Both the position numbers and the translations under genes were made by a program. The notes below the pieces were generated by a model. It had not been told where the DNA came from. It searched no databases and worked only from the letters and a program-made list of their open reading frames with translations. 33,871 nucleotides of DNA, taken from assembly GCA_015233055.1 (NCBI GenBank), contig JADFYN010000011.1, positions 1-33,871 on the forward strand, in the 5' to 3' direction. This document shows, in pieces, positions 24,835 to 33,825 of this stretch. How positions within the stretch are numbered: position 1 is the first letter of the stretch; each line of letters opens with the position of its first letter. The stretch comes from Deltaproteobacteria bacterium. Lineage in GTDB: Bacteria > Desulfobacterota > JADFXK01.

Positions 24835-27054
24835 ATGAAGAAACTGAAGTTGGGTGCCAGAGTGGCTCTGGGCTTTGGAGCTCTGATTTTAATTTCGCTA
24901 ATCATGGGCGGCGTCGCATTTTGGAATATGGAACAAGTAAAAATTAAAGCCACGACCCTGGCCACGGAATATGTCCCGGAAGTGGGGGTGGCGAATAATC
25001 TGGAGAGATATTGGTCTGCGGCCATGTTCAGCATGCGGGGTTACGCCCGGTCGGGTGAAAAGAGTTTTTTGGATGAGACCTGGGGGAACCTGGAAAGTGT
25101 CAAGAAGTTCATTGGGGAAGCCAAGGATCTGGCCGCAAAATCAGGACGTCTGGGCAATCTTAAAGAGGCGGCGGGGCGGGCTGAGAACCTGGTTTGGGAG
25201 TATGAGAAGCTGGTCAAGGCCACCGCAGAAAAACATAAAGACGCAAAAAGGATCCGGCAGACTCTGGACGAAGCCGCCGCCATCTACATCAAGAACTCCG
25301 AAGCCTTCCTGGAAACGCACCTTGATTTGATGAAGAAAGATATCGCCGCCGGACTGAGCGCAACCTTGCTCACGGAGCGGGTGGACAAGATTATTATGGT
25401 CAATCAGGTGTCGGACGTGGGGAACCTGGTGAAGCAGACTTATGTCACCTTCCTGGCCACCCGGGACCCCGGTGTCGTCCAAGAGACCTTCAAAAATTTT
25501 GAAATCGTTGAAGCCAACATGAACCGGCTGCGGCCGATTACCCGGCGGGAAGCCAACCTCAGGAACATCGACAACATCATCAAAGCTTCCAGTACTTACA
25601 AGAATACCTTAACGGAACTGGTCAACAATTTTTCGGCTCAAGACGCCCTGGACCGAAAGCGGCGGGAGGTGAGCAACCGGCTCTTGATTGAAGCCAAGGA
25701 CATGGCGGAAAAGGGGATGTCCGAGACGGTTAAGGCGGCGGGGGCGGCGGCCGTTGCCCTGATGGCGGTGTCCACGGTGATGGTCCTTGGGCTGCTTATC
25801 TCGGTCGTGGCCGGGATCATCATCGCCTTAGGAATTACCCGGAGCATTACCCGGCCGGTCAAGAACACCGTGGCCATGCTCAAGGATATCGCCTTGGGTG
25901 AAGGAGATTTAACTAAACAGTTAAAATTGGACCACTTGAATTGCTCTAAGATCATTAACTGCAACCAATCCGGCTGCCCCTCATATGGGAAGGAGACGGC
26001 ATGTTGGACTGAATCCGGCTCTATGTCCCAAGATCCGAAATGTCCTAAGGTGGTCAGCGGCAGCATCAAAGACTGCACTTACTGCAAGGAAGTCTACCAA
26101 AAATCCGTGACCACCGAGTTAGATGAACTGGCCGCCTGGTTTAACTGTTTTGTCCTCAGAATCCGCCGGATGGTCAAACTCATCGCCGACCAGGCGGAGC
26201 AATTGAAGACCGCGTCCGGGGTGTTGACGGTTGTTTCCCAAGAAGTGGCCACCGAAGCCGGCCATATGGCCGATAGCTCCCAGTCAACTGCGGCCGGGGC
26301 TAAACAGATGCAAAACAATATGAACACGATCGCCTCATCTACGGATGAAGTCACGGCCAGGATGAATACCATCGCCACGGCCATCGAAGAACTGAGCGCC
26401 TCATTCAGCGAAGTATCCAAAAACACCCACAGCGCGGCGACGCGGACCGGTGAAGCTGCGGTGCTGGCTGACCAGACCGGTCACATCGTGGATGAACTGA
26501 GCAAAAACTCCAGCGAAATTACCTCCATTACCCGAGCCATCGTAGATATTGCAGAACAAACCAAGCTGTTGGCGCTGAATGCCACCATTGAAGCCGCAAG
26601 AGCCGGTGAAGCCGGAAAGGGCTTTGCCGTGGTGGCCAACGAAGTCAAGGAACTGGCCAAACAAACCACAGATTCAACGGACAACATCCAAAAGATGATT
26701 GACGCCATCCAGATGAACTCTGATAAGGCGGTCAAGAGCATCAACGATATCATCAGCCAGATAAGAGAGATCAACGATATCACCACAACTATCGCCGCGG
26801 CCGTGGAAGAGCAGACAGCGGTGAGTTGCGACTTGGCCGAGAATGCCGCTCATTCCGCCACTCTCTCCGGCCAGGCCGCGGATCAGGCCGCCCAAGGTGC
26901 GGAAGTCTCCAATCATATTACGCAGAATATCGGGCAGGTGGCCCGTTCCGCCGCGGACACCCTGGGCGCTGCAGAAAAGGCCCGGGAGGCAGCCACCCAG
27001 GTCTCCGGGGTCGCCGACGGCCTCGGTGCTATGGTGGCCCGCTTTAAGGTCTAG
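24835..27054 (+). CDS. Methyl-accepting chemotaxis protein with cysteine-rich module after HAMP
   Basis: The 739-residue receptor has membrane segments at ~8-30 and ~302-335 flanking a helical periplasmic sensor domain, then HAMP ([15 protein letters not shown]). Next is a module with seven cysteines at residues 370, 376, 381, 390, 403, 414 and 417 (GCPSYGK, ACW, CTYC). The signalling domain follows, with its tip in the conserved form [29 protein letters not shown] ribosome site precedes the ATG. By family it forms dimers that control CheA kinases. The cysteine cluster would sit in the cytoplasm and could bind an iron-sulfur centre or other metal, suggesting redox sensing; this is inference. 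No che genes are in the window. Confidence 0.92.
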   Translation: MKKLKLGARVALGFGALILISLIMGGVAFWNMEQVKIKATTLATEYVPEVGVANNLERYWSAAMFSMRGYARSGEKSFLDETWGNLESVKKFIGEAKDLAAKSGRLGNLKEAAGRAENLVWEYEKLVKATAEKHKDAKRIRQTLDEAAAIYIKNSEAFLETHLDLMKKDIAAGLSATLLTERVDKIIMVNQVSDVGNLVKQTYVTFLATRDPGVVQETFKNFEIVEANMNRLRPITRREANLRNIDNIIKASSTYKNTLTELVNNFSAQDALDRKRREVSNRLLIEAKDMAEKGMSETVKAAGAAAVALMAVSTVMVLGLLISVVAGIIIALGITRSITRPVKNTVAMLKDIALGEGDLTKQLKLDHLNCSKIINCNQSGCPSYGKETACWTESGSMSQDPKCPKVVSGSIKDCTYCKEVYQKSVTTELDELAAWFNCFVLRIRRMVKLIADQAEQLKTASGVLTVVSQEVATEAGHMADSSQSTAAGAKQMQNNMNTIASSTDEVTARMNTIATAIEELSASFSEVSKNTHSAATRTGEAAVLADQTGHIVDELSKNSSEITSITRAIVDIAEQTKLLALNATIEAARAGEAGKGFAVVANEVKELAKQTTDSTDNIQKMIDAIQMNSDKAVKSINDIISQIREINDITTTIAAAVEEQTAVSCDLAENAAHSATLSGQAADQAAQGAEVSNHITQNIGQVARSAADTLGAAEKAREAATQVSGVADGLGAMVARFKV

Positions 27055-27107
27055 ACGAAAGACGATTTCGAGTTACGTTCATATCTTTTTCTAATGACCT
27101 TGTTGCG

Positions 27108-28337
27108 ATGGATTGTGATGGACTGCCTCAATTAATCCCATCCCGAGATAGGCCGCCTATGGGACTCGAACAAGAATATATTGATCTGTTTCGAGAAATA
27201 TTTCCGTTAGAAACTCTTGACGATGATTATATTGAGGCGATCTGTCAAAAATGCCGGACCCGGAGATATGAAGCCGGGAAGATAATCTTTGAAGAGGGCG
27301 AAGAAGGGGAAACCTTTTTCATCATTCTGGAGGGAGCGGTAGACGTCTGGAGGGATTATGGTTCACCCGACCGGGAACTCTTAAACGTCTGCCGCCGGGG
27401 AAATACATTTGGTGAATTAGCCCTGGTGGACGATCTTCCCCGCAGCGCCACCGTGGTGGCCAGAGAAGCCCTGACTCTCCTGTCCATGAGCCGGACCGAT
27501 TTTATCAGTATTCTTAAAGAACACAGTTCTGCAGCCTTGTCGATCATGAGGTCCGTATCAGCCATTGTCCGGCGCAGCAATCATGTCTTCATCAATCATC
27601 TCAGAGAAAAGAACAGGCAACTGGAAAAAGCCTATCAAGACCTGCGGGAAGCACAAGATGAGCTGCTTCGCGCCGAACGGCTGTCCAATCTGGGTAAGTT
27701 CTCCTCGTTGATCCTGCACGATTTTCGGAATCCACTGACTTCGGTGCGTGGTTACGCCGGCTTAATCCTGGCCTATCCCGATGACAAAGAAGAGATCACG
27801 GGCAGTGCCAAGATGATTATCAGTGAAGCCGACCGGTTGAACCGGCTGGCGGATGATCTCTTGGATTATTCCCGCGGGGTCGTCCGGGTCAATTTAGCCC
27901 CGGTGATGTTTGCCGAATTCTTAACCACATGGTCTGATTCACTGGCGGCCGGGTTTAAAGAGCGGGGTATCTCCATTGTCATTGAGGTCCGGGTTACGGA
28001 ACCGGTGATAATGGATGAATACCGGATGCACCGGATGTTCACCAACCTGGCCACCAACGCTTACAAGGCCATGCCTCAGGGCGGAAGGTTTTCCATCAAA
28101 GCCTGGGAAGATGACGGAGCGGTTATCTGCGAGGTGGCCGACACCGGTGTGGGGATGAACGCAGAAGTGTTGGATGAGCTTTTTGAGCCATTTTGTTCAT
28201 TTTCCGATGAAGGCGGCACCGGCCTGGGTATGCCTATCGTTAAGAGTATCCTCGAAGCGCACCACGGCTTCATCACTGTTTACAGCCGAGAAGGGGAGGG
28301 CACCAGGTTCTCCATCACGATCCCCAAGACGTGGTGA
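27108..28337 (+). CDS. Cyclic nucleotide-binding domain histidine kinase
   Basis: A soluble 409-residue protein with an N-terminal cyclic nucleotide-binding fold (~33-150). It contains FFIILEGAVDV and the phosphate-binding cassette pattern FGELALVDDLPRSATVVA at 101-118. A coiled linker precedes a histidine kinase core: phosphoacceptor His 204 in LHDFRNPL, N box NLATNAYKAMP, DTGVGM and GTGLGMPIVKS. It has no receiver domain. The start is uncertain: the ATG at 27108 lacks a ribosome site, and an ATG at 27159 (MGLEQEY) is equally plausible. The gene begins 53 bases after the chemoreceptor, so they may be co-transcribed. The upstream cyclase is a possible source of ligand elsewhere in the cell, but this is speculative. 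Confidence 0.88.
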   Translation: MDCDGLPQLIPSRDRPPMGLEQEYIDLFREIFPLETLDDDYIEAICQKCRTRRYEAGKIIFEEGEEGETFFIILEGAVDVWRDYGSPDRELLNVCRRGNTFGELALVDDLPRSATVVAREALTLLSMSRTDFISILKEHSSAALSIMRSVSAIVRRSNHVFINHLREKNRQLEKAYQDLREAQDELLRAERLSNLGKFSSLILHDFRNPLTSVRGYAGLILAYPDDKEEITGSAKMIISEADRLNRLADDLLDYSRGVVRVNLAPVMFAEFLTTWSDSLAAGFKERGISIVIEVRVTEPVIMDEYRMHRMFTNLATNAYKAMPQGGRFSIKAWEDDGAVICEVADTGVGMNAEVLDELFEPFCSFSDEGGTGLGMPIVKSILEAHHGFITVYSREGEGTRFSITIPKTW

Positions 28338-28448
28338 ATAGGACGGGGTGTTATGCCGCGAATGGGCGTTCTTGCCACCTCCCCCCGGAAAAAGCGCACC
28401 ACCGCCTCTCCATAAAATTACCTGTGATTTCGCCTCGTTTTCTTCTTC

Positions 28449-30185
28449 TCAATTGTCCGATTTCCCTAACTCAACCATCCGGCCGATAAATTGACTGGGC
28501 GGGAGGTAATCGACCAGGCGCAGGTCGTGCCTTTCTGTCCCTTTTTTGTTCAGGAAGACGATGGTGGGAACGCCCTTTACCCCGTACTGCTGCAGCAACT
28601 GTTCGTGTACCGGATTACCGCCTTTAGTCACATCGACCTTGATCATGATAAAGTCTTTTTCCGCCTGGTTGACAATCGCCGCGTCATGGAACGTAACCTC
28701 TTCGAGTTCCCGGCATGGAGTGCACCAGGTGGCGTAGAAATCAATGATGACCGGTTTATGTGATCTTTGGGCCGCCTGTAGGACGACGTTCGAGTAGGGC
28801 TTCCAGGCAACCCCCGGACCGTGCATGGCCCAGGAGGTGATGATAAAGGTGGCCAGAATGAAGCCGGCGACACCAGCGACCATTTTCATCTCGGCAAAGG
28901 CTTTAAAATCAGCCTGATTCCGGTCAATCCAGCCCAGGTGCAGCCCCGCCGCCAGGGCCACCCCGGCCATGAGAAATACTTCTGCGGATTCAGGCAAAAT
29001 GGGCCTGATAAAGTGAACCGCCAGACCGATCAGGACCCAGCCCATCAGCTTCCTGGTCCAAAGCATCCAGCCTCCCGAACGGGGGAGCTTGTCGAGTTGT
29101 GCGGAGAAGACGGCCAGGCAGAAGAGAGGGAATCCTAAGCCCAGGCTTAAAGTGAAAAAGACGAGAAACCCGATCCAGGGGCTGCCCAGGCCGGCCACCC
29201 AGGTGAGTAATCCCAGAATGAACGGGCCGATGCACGGCGCCGCGACCACCCCCAACGTCAGGCCCATAAACAGACTGCCGAAGTATCCCGAGTAAGATTT
29301 TGCCGCCGCCTGAGTCAGACCGCCCGGAAGCCGAAGTTCCCAGAGATCAAGCAGGCTGGTGGCGAAAAAGACCAGTATGGTTGCGACAGCTATGAGCACT
29401 AGTGGATTTTGGAGGATAGCCCCCATCAGGCCGCCGGTTAGAGCCGCGATGACGCCCAGCGTTGAGTTGGTTATGGCCAGGCCGAGCATATAGCACAGAC
29501 CGTGGGTCACGAGATTGCCCCGGCCGGCCTGACCGCCGAAAAAGGAAACGGTGATCGGAATCAATGGATAGACGCAGGGGGTCAGGTTCAGAGCCATGCC
29601 GCCGACAAAGACGCCCAGGAGTGTCCAGATCATAGCCCAGCCATAGAGCGGCCCAGGGGTGGTCGGCTCTTCGCTTGACCGAGATTGCCCGGCCGGGATG
29701 CTGTCAATGGGCATACCCATTTGTTGCCATTCAGGATACCCGTGCGGGTCCCGATAAACGTTCTGGTAACCAAGTTTTACGGCCACCCGGGCCGCCGAGT
29801 CGCTTCGGACTCAGGTTAAGCCGGCTCAGTAAAAGACGATCAGGCGGTCCTTATCCGGTCCCAGGAATGCTTCCAGGGCCGGGGCCTTTTGCCGCCTCGA
29901 CCACCAGGTTGGTTCCATGGGGAAATTTTGAGCGCCCTTAACATGTCCTGTTCGGAACTCCCACTCCTGACGGGTGTCCACCAAGAGAAGATGCTTGGGA
30001 TCATTCCGGTAGAGTTTGGCGAGTTCCTCGGATGTAATGATCCGGTAGCCCCCGATCTTGGCTTCAGCCAGGACATCCGTCCAGGTGGCCTCCCGGGGGG
30101 TGACGGCCCGGTTGGTCAGCCAAAGAGCCCCAAAGGTGATCATCACCGCGGCCAGGGCCAGGCAAGTCATCCTCTTATTGGACAT
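28449..30185 (-). CDS. Rhodanese-DsbD fusion, probable selenoprotein with two selenocysteines
   Basis: Read through two in-frame TGA codons (29826-29828 and 29811-29813), this is one 578-residue protein. Residues ~7-24 form a membrane anchor, and ~45-155 a rhodanese domain (LLLVDTRQEWEFRTGH). Its active loop reads FY-U120-AGLT-U125-VRSDSAA, where relatives have FYC....C..S..AA. A DsbD-type eight-helix membrane domain follows (Cys 204 in LTPCVYPLIPI, Cys 317 in AAPCIGPFILG) and a thioredoxin domain with WCTPC (Cys 488, 491). The usual N-terminal DsbD alpha domain is absent. The ATG at 30185 has AAAGGA six bases upstream. DsbD carries electrons from cytoplasmic thioredoxin to the periplasm, so the selenocysteine pair may be the final acceptor. 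Read conventionally it splits into two false genes (a rhodanese ending at 29826 and a DsbD starting with GTG at 29786). Confidence 0.85.
29779..29814 (-). promoter_or_regulatory. Candidate bacterial SECIS hairpins for the two TGA codons
   Basis: On the - strand, CTGAGTC-CGAAGC-GACTCGG (29795-29814) folds with its loop 18 bases after the first TGA. CGGCC-CGGGT-GGCCG (29780-29794, plus a G-U pair) has its loop 21 bases after the second TGA and includes GGGT, like the GGU of known loops. Bacterial SECIS loops generally lie about 16-37 bases after the TGA. Which hairpin serves which codon is unclear. Confidence 0.55.
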
Positions 30186-30294
30186 AACCAGTCCTTTCGA
30201 TGTAGACCGCAACTTATTCAAGCTCTAAATCTTTCCCTCACGCTTCAGCTTGCAAGCACCTGGTTGTCGTCTCCTCAAGATTGGCCCGGCCCTG

Positions 30295-31383
30295 TCAGGG
30301 CTTGCAGGTCATATGGCAAATACCGGCGGGTGTTTCCATGGCATACGGAAAATATTTCCTTTTGAACCAAAGGGAGACATTGACCAGACTGATCAGGACC
30401 GGCACCTCAACCAAAGGACCAATGACGGCCGCAAAGGCCTGACCCGAGTCTATCCCGAACACGGCCACGGCTACGGCAATGGCCAGCTCAAAATTGTTGG
30501 ACGCAGCAGTGAAACTCAGGGTGGTGGACTGCTCATAGGTGGCGCCCATCTTCATGGACAGCACGAAAGACAAGAAGAACATGACCACGAAATAAATACA
30601 TAAGGGAATGGCTATCCGGACGACGTCCCAAGGTAGTTGGACAATGTATTCACCTTTCAGGGAAAACATGACCAGAATGGTGAAGAGGAGGGCAATCAGC
30701 GTAATCGGGCTGATTTTGGGGATGAACTTTTGCTCGTACCAGTCCCGCCCCTTGGTCTTTAACCCGATCAACCGGGTCATAACGCCGGCAATAAAGGGTA
30801 TGCCCAGGTAAATGAACACACTCTGAGCGATTTGGCCGATGGACACGTTAACAACAGAGCCCTTCAGTCCCAGCCATTGGGGTAGGACGGTGATGAAGAC
30901 GTAGGCGTAAATAGAAAAGAACAAGACCTGAAAAATGGAATTGAAGGCGACCAGACCGGCGCAGTATTCCCGGTCACCGTAGGCCAGATCATTCCAGACG
31001 ATGACCATGGCAATGCACCGGGCCAGGCCGATCATGATCAGGCCGACCATATACTCAGGCCGGCCGGAAAGAAAAGCCACAGCCAGGGCAAACATCAGGA
31101 TCGGCCCGATAACCCAATTTTGGACCAAAGACAGGATGAGGACCCGGACATTCCGAAAAACCGGCCCCAGTTGCTCATACTTGACCTTGGCCAACGGCGG
31201 ATACATCATCAAGATCAAACCAACGGCGATGGGTAGATTTGTTGTGCCCACCTGAAACTGATTGATCACATTGCGAATATCTGGATAAAGAAACCCGGCG
31301 CCGACACCGACGAACATGGCCAGGAATATCCATAAAGTTAAGAATCTATCTAAGAAGGAAAGTCTCTTGCTTGCAGTCGACAT
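30295..31383 (-). CDS. acr3: ACR3 family arsenite efflux permease
   Basis: A 362-residue membrane protein of ten or so hydrophobic segments. Family motifs include [37 protein letters not shown] with its conserved functional cysteine, and [17 protein letters not shown] followed by [13 protein letters not shown]. It exports arsenite using the proton gradient from the inner membrane. It lies 39 bases after the ccdA-like gene and 109 bases before the rhodanese-DsbD fusion, on the same strand. A 48-base internal piece (31167-31214) is repeated exactly at the right edge of the window. No arsR is visible; it may lie beyond the edge. Confidence 0.93.
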   Translation of the reverse strand: MSTASKRLSFLDRFLTLWIFLAMFVGVGAGFLYPDIRNVINQFQVGTTNLPIAVGLILMMYPPLAKVKYEQLGPVFRNVRVLILSLVQNWVIGPILMFALAVAFLSGRPEYMVGLIMIGLARCIAMVIVWNDLAYGDREYCAGLVAFNSIFQVLFFSIYAYVFITVLPQWLGLKGSVVNVSIGQIAQSVFIYLGIPFIAGVMTRLIGLKTKGRDWYEQKFIPKISPITLIALLFTILVMFSLKGEYIVQLPWDVVRIAIPLCIYFVVMFFLSFVLSMKMGATYEQSTTLSFTAASNNFELAIAVAVAVFGIDSGQAFAAVIGPLVEVPVLISLVNVSLWFKRKYFPYAMETPAGICHMTCKP

Positions 31384-31422
31384 GACTTGGCGTCCTATGT
31401 ATCAGGTGGTTGAAAACAGAAT

Positions 31423-32130
31423 TCAGGCCACAATAAATGGGCTGCTGACGAAATATACTCCCAGGAGGCCGATAACCGCGCCGGCGCCTTTACGAAACCA
31501 GAGACCGGCTCCTTGCCAGGCGCTGTTTTCCATAACTTTTCTCACTGCCGCCCCGGAGGTTCCGGCGACGACAATAGGCAGGCAATGGCCAATGGCGAAC
31601 AACAGAATAAACATGATCCCGGTGGCCACCTTTTGCTGAATGGTGATGATAGCCAGGATAGGGGCGATAAATCCGAAGGTGCACGAGCCGGAAAGAATCC
31701 CGTAAGCCAGACCCAGGAGACCGGCTCCGAACAGGCCGGTGACCTTTAACCTGGTCAATAATCTACCGGAAATGGAACATTTTTCTACCCCAAGCATACC
31801 CAGGGCGACCCAGATGAGGACCAGCCCCACCAATATTTTCCAGTAACTTCCGACATCACCCAGCATCCGCCCCAGCAGAGCGCAAATGATCCCGACCAGG
31901 GCAATGGACACGAACAGGCCCAGGCTGAAGGCCACGGCGTAATATCCGGCCTGTCTCGGCTCCAGCACCTGCCGCTGACCAGCGACATAGGCGACAATCA
32001 GGGGAATCGAGGCCAGATGGCAGGGACTGAAGACCACGCTAATCATCCCCCACAGGAAGCAGCCTAGGCCCGCCAGCGATGTTTCTGCGATCATCCAATT
32101 ATTGACGGTCAGGAACAACGATTCAATCAT
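31423..32130 (-). CDS. CcdA-type cytochrome c biogenesis / thiol-electron transfer membrane protein
   Basis: This 235-residue protein has about six membrane segments and the two redox cysteines of the CcdA/DsbD-beta family: Cys 37 in VFSPCHLASIPL and Cys 150 in SGSCTFGFIAPIL. The family passes reducing equivalents across the inner membrane to extracytoplasmic thioredoxin-like proteins. GGGGAG lies nine bases before the ATG. The gene follows that of a membrane-anchored thioredoxin, its likely partner. In an arsenic cluster it probably serves a thiol-redox step rather than cytochrome c maturation, which is inference. A second transporter of this kind is fused to rhodanese downstream. Confidence 0.9.
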   Translation of the reverse strand: MIESLFLTVNNWMIAETSLAGLGCFLWGMISVVFSPCHLASIPLIVAYVAGQRQVLEPRQAGYYAVAFSLGLFVSIALVGIICALLGRMLGDVGSYWKILVGLVLIWVALGMLGVEKCSISGRLLTRLKVTGLFGAGLLGLAYGILSGSCTFGFIAPILAIITIQQKVATGIMFILLFAIGHCLPIVVAGTSGAAVRKVMENSAWQGAGLWFRKGAGAVIGLLGVYFVSSPFIVA

Positions 32131-32238
32131 CGAAAGTGTCTCCCCGTGGAGTTTTTTGAATCTTATTACCTTGAAACACTTCTTGCAAGAAAAAGCGCAA
32201 CGGGAGGCGCAGAGAAAAAAGAGAGGATGAAGATGAGG

Positions 32239-32631
32239 CTATTTAACCCCCATTTGGCTAAGCTGCTGGACTATGGCGTTTTCGTCCATGAACCCGACGT
32301 GGCGAAAGGCCTCTTGACCATTCTTATCAAAAAATATTTGGGTCGGGATGGCCCGGATGCCGAACTTAGCGGCTTGATCGCGGTTCTTCCAAACATCGAT
32401 AAAAATGATAGCTGCCTTTCCCTGGTACGATTTCTCCAATTTTTCTAAAATAGGAGCCATCATCTTACAGGGAATACAGGATGTAGCCCCTAAATCGACC
32501 ATGGTGACCATGCCCTTTACGGGGACTTCTTTATTAGACTCCGCGGTCCGGGCGATTACAGCCCACCCACCGAGAAGGGAGGCGACAAGCAAGATCAGCG
32601 TGATATATTTAACCTGATGTTTTGTTAACAC
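32239..32631 (-). CDS. Membrane-anchored periplasmic thioredoxin-like protein
   Basis: A 130-residue protein starting at GTG (32631) with GAGGAAG six bases upstream. A longer frame to 32790 runs through the neighbouring spacer and is rejected. An N-terminal membrane segment (YITLILLVASLLGGWAVI, ~9-26) should anchor it facing the periplasm. The thioredoxin fold carries CIPC at 52-55 in place of CGPC, a central IIFIDVWKN strand, and the cis-proline in RAIPTQIFF. It probably exchanges electrons with the CcdA-type protein encoded 108 bases downstream. Confidence 0.9.
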   Translation of the reverse strand: MLTKHQVKYITLILLVASLLGGWAVIARTAESNKEVPVKGMVTMVDLGATSCIPCKMMAPILEKLEKSYQGKAAIIFIDVWKNRDQAAKFGIRAIPTQIFFDKNGQEAFRHVGFMDENAIVQQLSQMGVK

Positions 32632-32640
32632 ATTATTCTT

Positions 32641-32748
32641 CCTCTTTGAAAATAATTTGCTTCCGGCACAGCGGACACCTGGTTTGCCTGGCGTCGTGAT
32701 TCTCCGGCCGTGATTGTTGAGTTCATCATGCCCATGGTGCTGGTCCCC
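32641..32748 (-). pseudogene. Possible frameshifted small metal-binding protein
   Basis: In the spacer between the DGC and thioredoxin genes, one frame begins MGGDQHHGHDELNNHG (ATG at 32755, no good ribosome site), and a neighbouring frame carries NHDARQTRCPLCRKQI with a stop just before the thioredoxin start. Joined by a frameshift near 32700-32710 they would give a His-rich, CxxC-ended protein of ~40 residues. This may be coincidence; no family is recognised. Confidence 0.2.
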
Positions 32749-32767
32749 ACCCATGAGGCCAGGCTGG

Positions 32768-33190
32768 CTAGCCGCGACAACTGCAAGCACATTGAGGCAT
32801 GGCAGAGGGTGTGACCGGCCGAACGTTTTTTTGCCTGACAGCTTCTTTAGCCCGCATGATTTGATCCCGGGGGAGATCCAGATTCTTATTTTTTTCGATG
32901 CCCAGATCGGTCAAGATCAGATAACTGCCGACGGACACCTGAGCCTGGTCCATAATGGCTTTGGCGCAGCCGACGGAACATCCGTCAATAACCACCACCT
33001 GCGGAGCGTCAGAGGCGGCTTTAACGAACTTGGCCAACCCGGCCCCGATCCCGGCCAGACAGAACATCTTGCCGAATCCTTCCTTGGTCAATTCCACCGC
33101 CGCCTGATTGGACAACTGACCGACATTTGATCCTCCGGAACAGGCTAAAATTAAGGTATTTTCTCCGGTCATGGAACCTTGTGGTAACAT
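32768..33190 (-). CDS. Putative zinc-binding protein, DGC domain
   Basis: A 140-residue protein of the DGC family, named for the Asp-Gly-Cys motif seen here in VVIDGCSVGCAKAIMD. Other conserved parts are LILACSGGSNVGQLSNQAA and FCLAGIGAGL; the conserved cysteines are thought to bind metal. The ATG at 33190 has AGGAG seven bases upstream, better placed than the ATGs at 33205 and 33196. The C-terminus adds three closely spaced cysteines (QCACSCRG). DGC genes often occur beside small thioredoxins and permeases in arsenic or metal clusters, as here; the exact role is unknown. Confidence 0.87.
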   Translation of the reverse strand: MLPQGSMTGENTLILACSGGSNVGQLSNQAAVELTKEGFGKMFCLAGIGAGLAKFVKAASDAPQVVVIDGCSVGCAKAIMDQAQVSVGSYLILTDLGIEKNKNLDLPRDQIMRAKEAVRQKNVRPVTPSAMPQCACSCRG

Positions 33191-33214
33191 TTTCATTCTC
33201 CTCATAGGATAAGA

Positions 33215-33448
33215 TTATTTATTGATCCAGGAGGTTACATCTTCCTTTTTGGGCACCTGGCCTGATATCTTTACCTCTCCGTCCACAATCACGGCCGGGG
33301 TCATGAACACGCCGTATTTGGCGATTTCCATGATATCCGACACTTTTTCTATTTTGGCCTCAACCCCGGCAGCAGCCACCGCTTGCTTGACGATATTCTC
33401 CGTTTCGTGGCATTTCTTACATCCAGGTCCTAATACCTTTATCTCCAT
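33215..33448 (-). CDS. Small thioredoxin-like redox protein (GCKKC type)
   Basis: A 77-residue cytoplasmic protein of the short thioredoxin family often annotated as redox-active disulfide protein 2. It opens EIKVLGPGCKKCHET with the redox pair Cys 10 and Cys 13, and has the cis-proline loop MTPAVIVDGEV. GGGAG precedes the ATG. It lies 24 bases upstream of the DGC gene and after the permease gene, the usual order of this module in many anaerobes. It may reduce or carry the thiol-bound metalloid, an inference from context. Confidence 0.9.
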   Translation of the reverse strand: MEIKVLGPGCKKCHETENIVKQAVAAAGVEAKIEKVSDIMEIAKYGVFMTPAVIVDGEVKISGQVPKKEDVTSWINK

Positions 33449-33498
33449 ATTTTTTCTCCCGGTCAGGTAATTTAGACAGGGCCGGAATTACAATCCGG

Positions 33499-33825
33499 CT
33501 AAATGATCATATTGAATATATATCCGACAAACAAAATGCCGCAGATGACTATACCCAGAAAAGTAACGATCAACCTCATTTTAAGCACCTTTCTCAGAAT
33601 GACCGTCTCAGGTATCGACACCGCGATAACCGACATCATAAAGGCCAGGACGGTTCCCAAGGCCGCCCCTTTTTCGAGCAGGGCCTGAACGACGGGCACA
33701 ATTCCGGCTGCGTTGGAATATAGGGGAATGCCGATTAACACTGCCAAGGGCACCGACCACCAATGCCCTTTCCCCATGAAAGAAGCCAGAATGTTTTCCG
33801 GAAAATATCCATGAATACCGGCTCC
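33499..33825 (-). CDS. ArsP-like permease (PF03773/DUF318), C-terminal part, 5' end lost at a junction
   Basis: Frame continues upstream of the ATG at 33777 through GAGIHGYFPENILASFMGKG, and WWSVPLAVLIGIPLYSNAAG, typical of the permease family, to about 33825. There it breaks: the next codons contain a stop at 33832-33834, and the DNA becomes a copy of part of the ACR3 gene. Only ~107 C-terminal residues remain, with about three membrane segments. Relatives export organoarsenicals or act in metal and redox clusters. The gene is either truly truncated or cut by an assembly error at the window edge. Confidence 0.8.
   Translation of the reverse strand, partial: GAGIHGYFPENILASFMGKGHWWSVPLAVLIGIPLYSNAAGIVPVVQALLEKGAALGTVLAFMMSVIAVSIPETVILRKVLKMRLIVTFLGIVICGILFVGYIFNMII

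Noticed and set aside
28449-29786. A separate DsbD gene starting with GTG at 29786 and a separate rhodanese gene ending at 29826
   Set aside because: The first ~20 residues of the supposed DsbD (VKLGYQNVYRDPHGYPEW) are the end of a rhodanese domain, and both frames are the same frame. One protein with TGA read as selenocysteine explains this better than two genes or random nonsense mutations.
32239-32790. 183-residue form of the thioredoxin-like protein
   Set aside because: The extension has no signal-like start or ribosome site, while the GTG at 32631 has a good one directly before a membrane segment.
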